A DNA stretch of 34,515 bases from Micromonospora sp. PLK6-60 (GCF_019890675.1 NZ_JAIOAA010000029.1:1-34515); one strand, 5' to 3'. Counted from the stretch's first letter, positions 1 to 8,920 are shown. Translations and numbers: made by a program. Notes: generated by a model from the letters alone, not told the origin.

Positions 1-304
1 GCTCGCCGCCGGGGCGACCACCGACTCGGACCCGGCGTGCCGTCCCCCGGTGCTGCTCGAGGCCACCGCCGCCGCGCTCGGCGCGCCGACGGTGACGCAG
101 GTCGAGGTGCTGGGTTGCCGCAACGGCTCGGCGCGGCTGTTCGCCATCGCTGGCGAGTCGACCACCCGGCCCGGTGGCAACCAGGTGTTCCTGCGGCTCG
201 ACCAGCGGCTCTGGAAGGTCGTGGCACGCACGCCGGCGGCCACCGACTGCGGCGACCCCGGGCTGGCCCCGGCGGTCACCACGGTCTGCGCCGCGCTCGC
301 CTGA
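1..304 (+). CDS. C-terminal part of a secreted-type protein of unknown function
   Basis: An open frame enters from the left edge in frame 2 (first full codon at base 2) and stops with TGA at 302-304, leaving about 100 residues. No start is visible inside the window. The fragment contains three spaced cysteines (in DPACRPP, VLGCRNG and ATDCGDP), which suggests a disulfide-bonded extracytoplasmic domain, but no signal peptide can be seen because the N-terminus is missing. I do not recognise the family. The final codons (CGCGCTCGCC then TGA) are the first copy of a tandem repeat that continues downstream. The frame is read on the same strand as dnaG, 189 bp upstream of it, with no sign of co-transcription. 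Confidence 0.6.
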   Translation, partial: LAAGATTDSDPACRPPVLLEATAAALGAPTVTQVEVLGCRNGSARLFAIAGESTTRPGGNQVFLRLDQRLWKVVARTPAATDCGDPGLAPAVTTVCAALA

Positions 305-407
305 GCGCGGCCCAGCGCCGGGCCGCCGCGCTCGCCTGAGCGGCGGCCGACTGCCGGGCCGCCGCGCTCGCCTGAGGGCCGCCCGGCGCCGGGCCGCCGC
401 GCTCGCC
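289..407 (+). repeat. 35-36 bp tandem repeat, about 3.5 copies
   Basis: The string CGCCGCGCTCGCC begins at 289, 324, 360 and 395. The first three are followed by TGAG, and the units are linked by related GCCGGGCCG-type sequence. The first unit overlaps the last codons and stop of the upstream gene, so the repeat looks like a tandem duplication of that gene's 3' end. The remainder of the gap up to dnaG (408-493) shows only G-rich sequence and the dnaG ribosome binding site. Confidence 0.7.
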
Positions 408-493
408 GTCCGGGGGCGGGCGTGGCGGCGGCCACCCGGAGCGGAAACCGTCGCCGGCACAAGGCAGGATGGAGGGGCGGAAGGGGGTGGGCC

Positions 494-2380
494 ATGGCTG
501 GGCGGATCCGGGACGAGGACATCGCGCTGGTCCGGGAACGCACCTCCATCGCCGAGGTGATCTCCGACACGGTGACCCTCAAGTCGGCCGGCGGCGGCAA
601 CCTCAAGGGGCTCTGCCCCTTCCACGACGAGAAGAGCCCGTCGTTCAACGTCTCGCCGGCGCGCAACGTCTGGTATTGCTTCGGCTGCGGCGCCGGCGGC
701 GACGCGATCAAGTTCCTGATGGACGCCGAGCACCTGAGCTTCGTCGAGTCGGTGGAGCGGCTCGCCGCCCGGGCCGGCATCCAGCTGCGGTATGTCGAGG
801 GCGACCAGGGCGCCCCCCGGGCCGCCCGCCCCCAGCAGGGGCAGAAGCAGCGGCTGGTCGCCGCGCACGCCGCCGCGGTGGAGTTCTACCAGGCGCAGCT
901 CACCACGGCCGGCGCCCGTCCGGCCCGGGAGTTCCTGGCCCGGCGCGGCTTCGACCGCACCGCCGCCCAGCGGTACGGCTGCGGGTTCGCCCCGGACGGC
1001 TGGGACCTGCTCACCAAGCACCTGCGCCAGCAGGGCTTCAGCCACGACGAGCTGGTCACCGCCGGGCTGTCCCGCCCGGCCCGGTCCGGTTCGCTGATCG
1101 ACCGGTTCCGCCGCCGGTTGATGTGGCCGATCCGGGACATCACCGGGGACGTGATCGGGTTCGGCGCGCGCAAGCTCTTCGACGACGACGACGGCCCGAA
1201 ATACCTGAACACTCCCGAGACGCCGATCTACAAGAAGTCGCACGTCCTCTACGGCATCGACCTGGCCAAGCGGGACATCGCCAAGCAGGGCAAGGTGGTC
1301 GTCGTCGAGGGCTACACCGACGTGATGGCCTGCCACCTGGCGGGCGTGCCGACCGCCGTGGCGACCTGCGGCACGGCGTTCGGCGCGGACCACATCTCCG
1401 TGCTGCGCCGGGTGCTCTTCGACAGCGACGAGCGGGCCGGCGAGGTCATCTTCACCTTCGACGGGGACGCCGCCGGGCAGATGGCGGCGCTGCGCGCCTT
1501 CGAGGACGATCAGCGCTTCGTGGGGCGTACGTTCATCGCGGTCAGCCCCGACAACATGGACCCGTGCGACCTGCGGCTGGCCAAGGGCGACCTGGCGGTA
1601 CGCGACCTGGTCGCCCGCCGGGAGCCGCTTGTCGACTTCGCGCTGCGCCACGTGATCAACCGCTTCGACCTGGACACGGTCGACGGTCGGGTGGAGGCGA
1701 TGCGCCGGGCCGCCCCGCTGGTCGCCAAGCTCAAGGACCGGGAGAAGCGGCCGGAATACATCCGCAAGCTCGCCGGTGACCTGGGCATGGAGATCGAGCC
1801 GGTGCAGCGGGCCGTGCTCAACGCCGCTGCCGCCGGCCCGGCCGGCGCGGGGCGGCGCGAGGCCGCCGGTCAAGCCCGGACCGCCGGCCCGGCGGAGCCC
1901 ACGGTGGACAGTCCACGCTCGATGGTCGAGCGGGAGGCGCTGAAGCTGGCCCTCCAGGAGCCGGTGCTGGCCGGCCCGATGTTCGACGCGGTGGAGGCCA
2001 CCGAATACCGCCACCCCGTCCACGCGGCGGTGCGGGCCGCCGTCGGGGCGGCCGGTGGGGCCGCGACGGCGGCCGGCGGCGCGGTGTGGATCGAGTCGGT
2101 CCGCGACGCCTGCGACGACCTGGCCGCCCGGGCCCTGGTCGGCGAGCTGGCGGTGGAGCCGCTGCGGATCGACGGCGAGCCCGACCCGCGCTACGTCTCG
2201 ATCACCATGGCCCGCCTCCAGTGGGGCTCGGTGACCGGCCGGATCCGCGACCTGAAGTCGAAGATCCAGCGAATCAACCCGGTGAACCAGAAGGACGAGT
2301 ACTTCGCGCTCTTCGGGGAACTGCTGTCGCTGGAGCAGCACGCGCGGGCGCTGCGTGAGCAGGCCGCGGGAGGACTGTGA
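494..2380 (+). CDS. dnaG: DNA primase DnaG
   Basis: DnaG synthesises RNA primers on single-stranded DNA at the replication fork, working with the DnaB helicase. The protein is 628 residues. An N-terminal CHC2-type zinc finger is visible (C41-P-F-H44 and C62-F-G-C65). The TOPRIM catalytic core follows, with E272 in VVVVEGYTDV and D323/D325 in FTFDGDAAG. A C-terminal helical region should be the helicase-interaction domain. The frame is open upstream to 422, but ATG 494 is preferred because a strong purine-rich site (GGAGGGGCGGAAGGGGGTGG) lies just before it and the product then starts MAGRIRDEDI, as is usual for actinobacterial DnaG. Residues 450-475 are a low-complexity Ala/Gly/Pro linker. 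The next gene starts on the last base of this stop codon, so the two are probably co-translated. Confidence 0.96.
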   Translation: MAGRIRDEDIALVRERTSIAEVISDTVTLKSAGGGNLKGLCPFHDEKSPSFNVSPARNVWYCFGCGAGGDAIKFLMDAEHLSFVESVERLAARAGIQLRYVEGDQGAPRAARPQQGQKQRLVAAHAAAVEFYQAQLTTAGARPAREFLARRGFDRTAAQRYGCGFAPDGWDLLTKHLRQQGFSHDELVTAGLSRPARSGSLIDRFRRRLMWPIRDITGDVIGFGARKLFDDDDGPKYLNTPETPIYKKSHVLYGIDLAKRDIAKQGKVVVVEGYTDVMACHLAGVPTAVATCGTAFGADHISVLRRVLFDSDERAGEVIFTFDGDAAGQMAALRAFEDDQRFVGRTFIAVSPDNMDPCDLRLAKGDLAVRDLVARREPLVDFALRHVINRFDLDTVDGRVEAMRRAAPLVAKLKDREKRPEYIRKLAGDLGMEIEPVQRAVLNAAAAGPAGAGRREAAGQARTAGPAEPTVDSPRSMVEREALKLALQEPVLAGPMFDAVEATEYRHPVHAAVRAAVGAAGGAATAAGGAVWIESVRDACDDLAARALVGELAVEPLRIDGEPDPRYVSITMARLQWGSVTGRIRDLKSKIQRINPVNQKDEYFALFGELLSLEQHARALREQAAGGL

Positions 2381-2916
2381 TGGGACTGTTCAACCGCAAA
2401 CCGAAGCTGCCGCCGGCCGTCCGGCCGCCCCTGGAGGCCGACGAGCGGGTGCTGGCCTGGGCCGCCGCCGGCAACGGCGAGGGCGACGGCGTGGTGGTGG
2501 CCAGCAACCGCGGCCTCTGGCTGCCCGGCCGGCCGCACCGGATCGGCTGGCACGACATCCTCAAGGCCACCTGGTCCGGCCGCGAGCTCACCGTCACCCC
2601 GGCCGTGCCGGTCGCCGAGCGGGACGGCTACCTGGTCGTCGCCGACGGCCCCGCCGAGACCTACCTGCTGGTCGACCCCGGTGACGTGCCGAACCAGGTG
2701 CGGGCCCGGGTGACCCGCTCGGTGGCGTACACCCGCCAGCACGTGCTGCCCGGCGGCTCCGGCCGGATCGCGGCCCGCCGGGTGGCCGGCGTGGACGGTC
2801 TCAGTTGGACCATCCGCTACGACCCGGGCACCAGCGCGGACGACGCCGACGTCCGCGCCGAGACCGACGCGCTGGTCGCCGCCGCCCGGGCCGCGACCGC
2901 CCCGGCCGACGTCTGA
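2380..2916 (+). CDS. Conserved-looking small protein coupled to dnaG, function unknown
   Basis: A 178-residue protein, MGLFNRKPKLPPAVRPPLEADERVL onward. ATG 2380 shares its A with the dnaG TGA, and GTG 2377 immediately before it is an alternative start. It is soluble by inspection, with no signal peptide or membrane segment. The middle consists of short alternating beta-like stretches (VVVASNRGLWLPG, RIGWHDILKATWSG, GYLVVADGPAETYLLVD), resembling a PH-like or small beta-barrel fold. The TRP-rich GLWLPG/IGWHDI pattern resembles bacterial PH-like proteins, but I cannot assign a family. Coupling to dnaG makes constitutive co-expression likely and does not by itself show a replication role. Confidence 0.85.
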   Translation: MGLFNRKPKLPPAVRPPLEADERVLAWAAAGNGEGDGVVVASNRGLWLPGRPHRIGWHDILKATWSGRELTVTPAVPVAERDGYLVVADGPAETYLLVDPGDVPNQVRARVTRSVAYTRQHVLPGGSGRIAARRVAGVDGLSWTIRYDPGTSADDADVRAETDALVAAARAATAPADV

Positions 2917-3216
2917 CCGGCCGCCCGCCGCCCGCCGCCCGTCATGTCCGCGGCCGGTGATCGGACCTGAGCCGGCTCTGGTCCCGGGCTCGGCCGCCGA
3001 GGGGTCGGCGACGCTCGATCACTGACGCGGTGGCGCTCGGTCACCGACGCGGCGACGAACATCCGAACGAGCGTGATACCTCTGAGGTATCAATATGACT
3101 CAGAGGTATCACGCTCAATTTGGTCACGGCCCACCCATCGCGCGCCGCTACCCGTCGCCCACGCGTCGCCTGTCGCCCACCCGTCGGCCCGCCGCCGGGA
3201 GGTGCCAGGGGACAGT
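2917..3216. other. Convergent intergenic region
   Basis: About 300 bp between two convergent genes. It holds a CCGCCCG run at 2920-2943, an imperfect 22-bp direct repeat (3013-3034 and 3035-3056, CTCGATCACTGACGCGG against CTCGGTCACCGACGCGG), and the large inverted repeat described separately. No coding frame with a ribosome binding site is seen. Confidence 0.6.
3069..3116. terminator. 18-bp perfect inverted repeat between convergent genes
   Basis: The left arm at 3069-3086 (GAGCGTGATACCTCTGAG) is the exact reverse complement of 3099-3116, with a 12-nt AT-rich loop. The left arm also takes part in a second, mutually exclusive palindrome at 3075-3091 (GATACCTC-T-GAGGTATC). The 8-mer GAGGTATC or its complement occurs three times. 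It lies between the ends of a plus gene (2916) and a minus operon (3217), which fits a bidirectional terminator. There is no long U-tract, so a protein-binding or REP-like element is an alternative. Confidence 0.6.
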
Positions 3217-4185
3217 TCAGCCGCCCTGGTAGAAGCGCGCCGCCCCGGGGTGCAGCGGGATCGGGTCGGTGCCGGAGGCGGTCTGCTGGTTGAAGTTGCC
3301 CCCCTCCGGGTGCACCCCGGCCAGCTCCCCCTGGTGGGCGAAGAGCAGCCGGGTCAGGTCGTACGCCAGCTGCTCCGGCATGTCGGCGGGCACCAGGATC
3401 ACGTTCGCGACGGTGACCGTGGGGGTGCCGGCGGGCGTCCCGTACGTCTGGGCGGGCAGCTCGGCGGTGGTGTAGACCGAGCCGTACCGGGCGGCCAGCG
3501 GTTCCAGCAGGTCGGCGACGGGCAGCAGGACGAACGTGCCGGGAGCGTCGCCCAGCAGGTCGGCGATGCCGGGGGTGGGCAGGCCGCCGGAGAAGAACAT
3601 CGCGTCCAGCGTGCCGGCCCGCATCCGCTTCGCCGTCTCCGGCAGGGACAGCGTCACCCGGCGCACGTCCCGATCGGGGTCCAGCCCGGCGGCGGTGAGC
3701 AACCGGCCGGCGATGATGTCGGTGCCCGATCCGGGCGAGCCGGTGGAGACCCGCCGGCCGCGCAGCCCGGCCAGGTCGGTGACCTGGGCGTCGGCCCGGA
3801 CGATCACGTGGGTGAAGTTGCGGTAGACCCGGGCCAGCGCCCGGACCGGCTGCGGCTGGGTGAACACGCCCCGCCCGGCCACCGCGTCGGCGGCGGTGTC
3901 GGCGAGGCTGAACGCGATCTCCATGTCCCCGCCGGCGAGCCGGGTGACGTTCTCCACCGAGGCGCCGGTCGGCTCGGCCCGCGCCTCGTACCCGGGCAGG
4001 TGCCGGCTGATCACGTCCGCGTAACCGCCGCCGAGCTGGTAGTAGACGCCGGTGGTGTTGCCGGTGGCGAGGAAGATCCGACCGTCGTGCCAGGCCCGGG
4101 GTGGTGCCTCGGGCGCGCCGCAACCGGCGCCGGCCAGCACGGTCACCAGCAGGGCGGCCAGCGCCCGCAGCGGCCGGCTGGTCAC
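3217..4185 (-). CDS. TAXI-family (TRAP-type) solute-binding lipoprotein
   Basis: A 322-residue protein of the TRAP-associated extracytoplasmic immunogenic (TAXI) family, which binds small organic anions outside the membrane. The N-terminus is a lipoprotein signal (hydrophobic ALLVTVLAGAGC, lipidated Cys at residue 22). The TAXI landmarks FLATGNTTGVYYQLGGGYADV, STGSPGSGTDI and MDAMFFSGGL-like segments are present in order. ATG 4185 overlaps the stop of the roadblock gene by 4 bp, so it is the third gene of a kinase-roadblock-TAXI operon. No TRAP membrane subunits (DctQ/DctM) are in the window. That suggests a ligand-sensing role for the neighbouring kinase rather than uptake, although unlinked permease genes cannot be excluded. 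Confidence 0.9.
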   Translation of the reverse strand: MTSRPLRALAALLVTVLAGAGCGAPEAPPRAWHDGRIFLATGNTTGVYYQLGGGYADVISRHLPGYEARAEPTGASVENVTRLAGGDMEIAFSLADTAADAVAGRGVFTQPQPVRALARVYRNFTHVIVRADAQVTDLAGLRGRRVSTGSPGSGTDIIAGRLLTAAGLDPDRDVRRVTLSLPETAKRMRAGTLDAMFFSGGLPTPGIADLLGDAPGTFVLLPVADLLEPLAARYGSVYTTAELPAQTYGTPAGTPTVTVANVILVPADMPEQLAYDLTRLLFAHQGELAGVHPEGGNFNQQTASGTDPIPLHPGAARFYQGG

Positions 4186-4574
4186 CCGCGGACCGCCGGT
4201 TCGAGCGCCTCCGCCACCCGCTGGACCAGGGTGGCCGTCTCGTAACCGATCTGGCCCAGGTCGCAGCCGGGCGCGGCGAGCACCCCGAGCAGGGCCCGCT
4301 CACCGACCGCCATCACCAGCAGCACCCCGCCGTCCATGTCGACGATCTGCTGGCGTACCCGGCCGGTCGACATCAGCCGGGCGGCGCCGGCGGTGAGGCT
4401 GGCCAGGCCGCTGATCACGGCGGCGAGCTGGTCCGCCTGGTCGGGGGAGAGGGCCGGGGAGGTGGCGAGGCGCAGCCCGTCGCCGGAGACCGCGAGCGCG
4501 TGCGAGACGTCGGGCACCTGCCCGGCGAAGTTCTCCAGCAGCCAGTCCAGGCCGGAGTGCGGCGGTGGGGTCAT
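4182..4574 (-). CDS. Roadblock/LC7 domain protein
   Basis: A 130-residue single-domain protein. The pattern LDWLLENFAGQVPDVSHALAV, SGDGLRLA, DQADQLAAVISGLASLT and MDGGVLLVMAVGERALLGV is that of the roadblock/LC7 regulators (CvnB/MglB-like) that usually act as partners or GTPase-activating proteins for small Ras-like GTPases. It overlaps the kinase stop by 4 bp upstream and the TAXI gene by 4 bp downstream. In standard actinobacterial conservons the gene is followed by a DUF742 protein and a GTPase; both are absent here, so its partner must be elsewhere or it works directly with the kinase. Confidence 0.93.
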   Translation of the reverse strand: MTPPPHSGLDWLLENFAGQVPDVSHALAVSGDGLRLATSPALSPDQADQLAAVISGLASLTAGAARLMSTGRVRQQIVDMDGGVLLVMAVGERALLGVLAAPGCDLGQIGYETATLVQRVAEALEPAVRG

Positions 4575-6790
4575 TCGGGTCTCCCGTTCGGGGTCGTCCG
4601 CTGGTTACGTCGCTTCGCGGTGGCCACCCCCTCGGCGAGGGCGGAGAGCCGGGACCGCACCACCTCGGGGTCGAGCAGGTCCGGCCGGGCGGCCGGTGGG
4701 GGAGCCGGGTACGCGGCGGTCGCGCGCTCCCCGTCGCGTACCCGTCGGGGGAGGCCGGCCCCGGTCTTCGCCGCGGGCCGCACCGGCCAGAGCGCGGGTG
4801 GCGCGGCGGCCGGCCCGGTGGGCCCGGCCGTCGGCCGGGCGATCCCCCGGGCCGCCGGTGGGCGCGCCGACTCCGTCCTGGTGAGCAGGGATTCGGGTAC
4901 GTCCACCTGGGCCACCGTGCCGGCGCCGGTGCGGTGCAGCCGCACCCGCACCCCGAGCCGGGCGGCCAGGTGCGCCACCACGTGCAGGCCCATGCTGCCG
5001 GCCGCGGCGCTGGAGAGCGTCGCCGGCGCCCGCAGCCGTTCGTTGATCTCGGCGAGCCGGCTCTCGCCGATGCCGATGCCCTGGTCGTGCACGCGCAGGG
5101 TGATGCCGTCGACGGTCCGCCGGCCGTCGACCTGCACGGGGGTGTGCGGGGCGGAGTAGGCGGTGGCGTTCTCCAGCAGCTCGGCGATCAGGTGGGCCAG
5201 GTTGCCGACCGCCGGGCCGTGCACCGCGACGGCCGGCACGTCGATCTCCACCCGGGGGTAGTCCTCGATCTCCGAGGCGGCGGCCCGCACCACGTCGGCG
5301 AGCAGGTGCCCGCCCTCGTCCAGCCGGCCCGGCTCGCCGCCGGCCAGGACCAGCAGGTTTTCGCCGTTGCGGCGCATCCGCGCGGCGAGGTGGTCCAGCG
5401 CGAACAGCCGGGCCAGCGCGTCCGGGTCGGTCTCGTCCCGCTCGAACTCGTCGAGCAGCCGCAGCTGGCGGGTGATCAGCGTACGGATCCGGCGGGCCAG
5501 CGCCTCGGCCATCCGGGTCACGTCCATCCGCAGCTCGGCCTGCTCGCCGGCCAGCCGCAGAGCGGCCCGGTTCACCGTGTCGAACGCCGCCGCGACCTGC
5601 GCCACCTCGTCCCGGCCCTGACTGATGCCGGCGGTCAGCCGGGTGGCCGGCCCGTCGCCCGGCGCCCCGTCACCGGCGGCGATGGCGGTGATCCGGTCCG
5701 GCAGCTCGCGGTGGGCCATGGTGAGTGCCGCGACCCGCAGCCGGCGCAGCCGGCGGCTGGTGCGGACCGCGAGCAGCGCGGCGGCGGCCAGCGAGGCCAC
5801 CACCACCGCCGAGGTGCCGCCCGCGGTGAGCAGGGCCCGCCGCCGGGCGTCGCGGGCCAGGCCGGCCGCCTGCCGGTCCAGCCTCTCGGAGAGGTCCCGG
5901 CCGAGCAGGTTGTAGCGGCGGATGACGCCGCTCTGCGCGACGTACCAGACGTCGCCGTCGGTGCGCAGCGCGGCCGGTTCCGTCTCGGCGGCGAGGGCGC
6001 TGTCCCGCATCCGCTGCGCGCCGGCCACGTCCGCGCCGGTGATCAGCCGGCGCCAGGCCGCGGCGGCCGGCGCGGTGGCGATCCGGGAGAACTCGGCCTG
6101 CCGCTGCTCGCGCGCGCCGCGCAGCTGGCCGAGCCGGACCAGCTCGCCGTCGGCCAGTTCGCCGCGGATGAAGACGGTACGGAGCAGGTCCCGCTCCAGC
6201 GCGGCCAGGTGCTCCTGGGCGGCCACCGCCGCCACCTCGCGCGCCCCGTTGGCCAGCTCGGTGTCGCGTACCTGGGCGGGTAGCGCGTCGGCGACCGCGA
6301 GCAGCGCGTCGACCAACGCCACGTACGCCGGGTCGGCGCTGCCGGCGCCCACCGCGAGCGCCCGGGTCGGGTCGAGCTGGCCCAGGTGCCCGTCGGCGTC
6401 GCGGAGCACCCGTTCCAGGTCCGGCGCGGCCGTGCGGGCGGACCGGCTGGCCGCCCGGTAACGGTCGCCGGCGGCGTCCACCCGGCGTCGCTGGGCGTCC
6501 ACCAGCGGCCGGCCGGCGGCACCCCCGCGCTGGCGCAGGGCGGCGGTCTCGCCGAGCTCGCGTTCCAGCTCGTGCACCAGCCGGACGGTGGCGGTGGCGG
6601 TGCCGGCCAGCACCCGGGCCCGGTCGGCGTCGGCGGAGGCGGAGAGCGCGGCCCGGGTCTGGGTGGCGCCGAGCACCACCAGCCCGATGGTGGCCACCAG
6701 GATCGGCGCGAGGAGCTGCGTACCCACCGACCACAACCGGTCGGCGGGCCGGTCGGGCCGGCGTACGCGGGCGGGGCCGGGGAGCGGCAC
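4571..6790 (-). CDS. Nitrate/nitrite-sensor-domain (NIT) membrane histidine kinase, CvnA-like
   Basis: A 739-residue sensor kinase. A first membrane helix (about residues 27-45, LLAPILVATIGLVVLGA) leads into a roughly 270-residue extracytoplasmic helical region of NIT type, then a second helix (about residues 315-340, AVVVASLAAAALLAV), a HAMP-like linker and a kinase core. LDHLAARMRRNGENLLVLAG is the modified H-box typical of CvnA proteins. ELLENATAYS is the N-box, DQGIGI is G1 and GSMGLHVVAHLAARLG is G2. The last 110 residues are a Pro/Ala-rich tail with a final conserved-looking RSRLSALAEGVATAKRR helix. Translation starts at GTG 6790, with GGGAG five bases upstream. No response regulator lies nearby. 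It is the first gene of the kinase-roadblock-TAXI operon. Confidence 0.92.
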   Translation of the reverse strand: MPLPGPARVRRPDRPADRLWSVGTQLLAPILVATIGLVVLGATQTRAALSASADADRARVLAGTATATVRLVHELERELGETAALRQRGGAAGRPLVDAQRRRVDAAGDRYRAASRSARTAAPDLERVLRDADGHLGQLDPTRALAVGAGSADPAYVALVDALLAVADALPAQVRDTELANGAREVAAVAAQEHLAALERDLLRTVFIRGELADGELVRLGQLRGAREQRQAEFSRIATAPAAAAWRRLITGADVAGAQRMRDSALAAETEPAALRTDGDVWYVAQSGVIRRYNLLGRDLSERLDRQAAGLARDARRRALLTAGGTSAVVVASLAAAALLAVRTSRRLRRLRVAALTMAHRELPDRITAIAAGDGAPGDGPATRLTAGISQGRDEVAQVAAAFDTVNRAALRLAGEQAELRMDVTRMAEALARRIRTLITRQLRLLDEFERDETDPDALARLFALDHLAARMRRNGENLLVLAGGEPGRLDEGGHLLADVVRAAASEIEDYPRVEIDVPAVAVHGPAVGNLAHLIAELLENATAYSAPHTPVQVDGRRTVDGITLRVHDQGIGIGESRLAEINERLRAPATLSSAAAGSMGLHVVAHLAARLGVRVRLHRTGAGTVAQVDVPESLLTRTESARPPAARGIARPTAGPTGPAAAPPALWPVRPAAKTGAGLPRRVRDGERATAAYPAPPPAARPDLLDPEVVRSRLSALAEGVATAKRRNQRTTPNGRPE

Positions 6791-7246
6791 GGGATCTCCC
6801 GATCGGTGTGGGAGCGGCGGGCCCGGGCGGGGAGGCCCGGGCCCGACGCCGTCTGGTCAGCTCGCGCCGAGGGTGGTCAGGGCCCGTATGAAACGCGTAC
6901 GGCCCGCACGAGGGGGCACGATACGCCGAATACGAACGCCGGGAAACATTGCCGCGCATCATTGCTTTCCGTGATTGGTGATCGGGTTCCATCACGCTGC
7001 GGAGTGGCCTCCCGAGGCGATTGGATGTCGGGTTTCTTGATTTGTCGTTGACAATTATCCGCAGCCGGGGCGCAGGCCGGCGGTTATGTCCAGTTGAGTC
7101 GGGGTGCGCCGCGCGGCACGGCGGACCCACCGTGGACAGTCCGTGCGACGGCCGGTGACTCTTGGTGATGTGACTACTCAGCGTGACCGCTCCGGGGGCC
7201 GCCGAATCCGGTCGAATGTGTCGGATCCCGGGGCTAGGGTCGTCGG
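6791..7246. other. Divergent intergenic region between the NIT kinase operon and an ABC ATPase
   Basis: 456 bp. A 10-bp GC hairpin (arms 6818-6827 and 6836-6845, CGGGCCCGGG) lies in the leader of the minus-strand kinase gene. The stretch around 6950-7060 is unusually AT-rich for this window and contains TTGACA at 7048-7053 (plus) and GATAAT on the minus strand (7054-7059), but I cannot pair either with a well-spaced partner. The plus-strand promoter at the right end is listed separately. No coding frame is convincing. Confidence 0.5.

Positions 7247-7247
<1 letters not shown>
7235..7247 (+). promoter_or_regulatory. Leaderless-type promoter -10 box for the ABC ATPase
   Basis: TAGGGT at 7235-7240 fits the actinobacterial -10 consensus TANNNT and sits six bases before the GTG start at 7247, while no Shine-Dalgarno sequence is visible. 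Transcription would begin at or next to the first base of the start codon, giving a leaderless mRNA. A weak -35 candidate (GTCGAA, 7211-7216) is 18 bp upstream. Confidence 0.6.
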
Positions 7248-8179
<932 letters not shown>

Positions 8180-8233
8180 CCGTCGCCGTTGGGGCGGTCG
8201 CGTCTGATCGTGGGAGCGTGGGGTGGGCGTGCC

Positions 8234-8296
8234 TGATCGTTGGCAGCTCAGCAGTGCTCCGCCCGGCGTGTCGTGCTGCTCAGCTGCCAACGATCA
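8234..8296. terminator. 21-bp inverted repeat between convergent genes
   Basis: Arms 8234-8254 (TGATCGTTGGCAGCT then CAGCAG) and 8276-8296 are complementary over 20 of 21 positions, the exception being a C-C mismatch at 8249/8281, with a 21-nt loop. It lies between the end of the ABC ATPase (8179) and the end of a minus-strand gene (8321), as expected for a bidirectional terminator. No U-tract follows. Confidence 0.65.
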
Positions 8297-8300
8297 TGGC

Positions 8301-8340
8301 TCAGGTGTTGCGGGGCTGGTTCAGGTGTCGCGGGGTTTGG
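8301..8340. repeat. 20-bp tandem duplication at the 3' end of a minus-strand gene
   Basis: TCAGGTGTTGCGGGG at 8301 and TCAGGTGTCGCGGGG at 8321 begin two adjacent 20-bp units that match at 16 of 20 positions. On the minus strand both read as the last codons Pro-Arg-(Asp/Asn)-Thr plus a TGA stop, so the end of the gene appears to have been duplicated. Confidence 0.5.
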
Positions 8341-8563
8341 CCCAGGCGAGGAAGCGGTCGGCCAGCGCGGCGGGGGTGGGGTGGTCGGCGAGGTCGGTCA
8401 GCGCCTCCGCCAGCAGGGTGCCGAGATAGATCAGCAGGGTGGTGCGGCTCTCCCGGTACTCGCCAAGCAGCGCCAGCTTCGCCGACGAACAGGGCCAGGC
8501 GGCACCGCACACCCGGCAGCGCCACGACGGGCGGGCCGCCACGTGTGGCCGATAACGCGGCAT
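8321..8563 (-). CDS. Small Cys-containing protein (often labelled flavin reductase), function unknown
   Basis: An 80-residue protein beginning MPRYRPHVAARPSWRCRVC and ending FLAWAKPRDT. It has a C-R-V-C pair and a third Cys in AWPCSSAK, a possible metal or redox site, followed by helices (LLIYLGTLLAEALTDL). Similar short proteins are frequent in Micromonospora and Streptomyces genomes and are commonly labelled flavin reductase, a name this size does not support. The ATG at 8563 shares one base with the upstream gene's TGA, so the pair is translationally coupled. The frame stays open upstream to 8809, but the coupled ATG is the better start. Because it lies next to an XRE/DUF397 module, it may belong to the same accessory cassette. 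Confidence 0.8.
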   Translation of the reverse strand: MPRYRPHVAARPSWRCRVCGAAWPCSSAKLALLGEYRESRTTLLIYLGTLLAEALTDLADHPTPAALADRFLAWAKPRDT

Positions 8564-8769
8564 CAACGCAGATTCTCCGGTCCGCCCGTTTGCCGGCCCC
8601 CGCCGGCCCGCCACTCCTGCGCCCGGGCCAGCCGCCCCGGTCGCCCCGGCCGGTCGACCGGGAACACCTCCGTCGGGGCGGTCGCCCACGTCGGACGTTC
8701 GTTGGGCGTACGCCGGGGGAGCCGGGCAGGCGACGCCGGGCGGCGGCACCGCCAGAACCTGATGCGCAT
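8563..8769 (-). CDS. Short basic Arg/Pro-rich protein, function unknown
   Basis: A 68-residue protein starting MRIRFWRCRRPASPARLPRR with TPNERPTWATAPTEVFPVDR in the middle. GGAGG lies eight bases before the ATG at 8769, a clear ribosome binding site. The TGA overlaps the next gene's ATG by one base (TGATG). There is no signal peptide or membrane segment, and high Arg and Pro content suggests a disordered protein. I recognise it only as a small protein that recurs beside the CxxC protein in actinomycetes. It is transcribed divergently from the XRE regulator. Confidence 0.75.
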   Translation of the reverse strand: MRIRFWRCRRPASPARLPRRTPNERPTWATAPTEVFPVDRPGRPGRLARAQEWRAGGGRQTGGPENLR

Positions 8770-8920
8770 GAGTGAGCCTCCGTCGAGTGGGGAAGCGCCC
8801 GCCGACCACTGCCGTACGGGCGCTCCCGGCCTGGTTCCGCCCGCCGTCGAGATCCCGTGAGCGGTTCCGCTGCGTGACAGTCTGCTGAGGACTCGATTAC
8901 GGTGGGAGGTCTTGCGCGCC

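Noticed and set aside
3041..4303. A 420-residue minus-strand frame overlapping the TAXI gene
   Set aside because: Alternative frame of the TAXI/roadblock operon, Arg-rich and without motifs.
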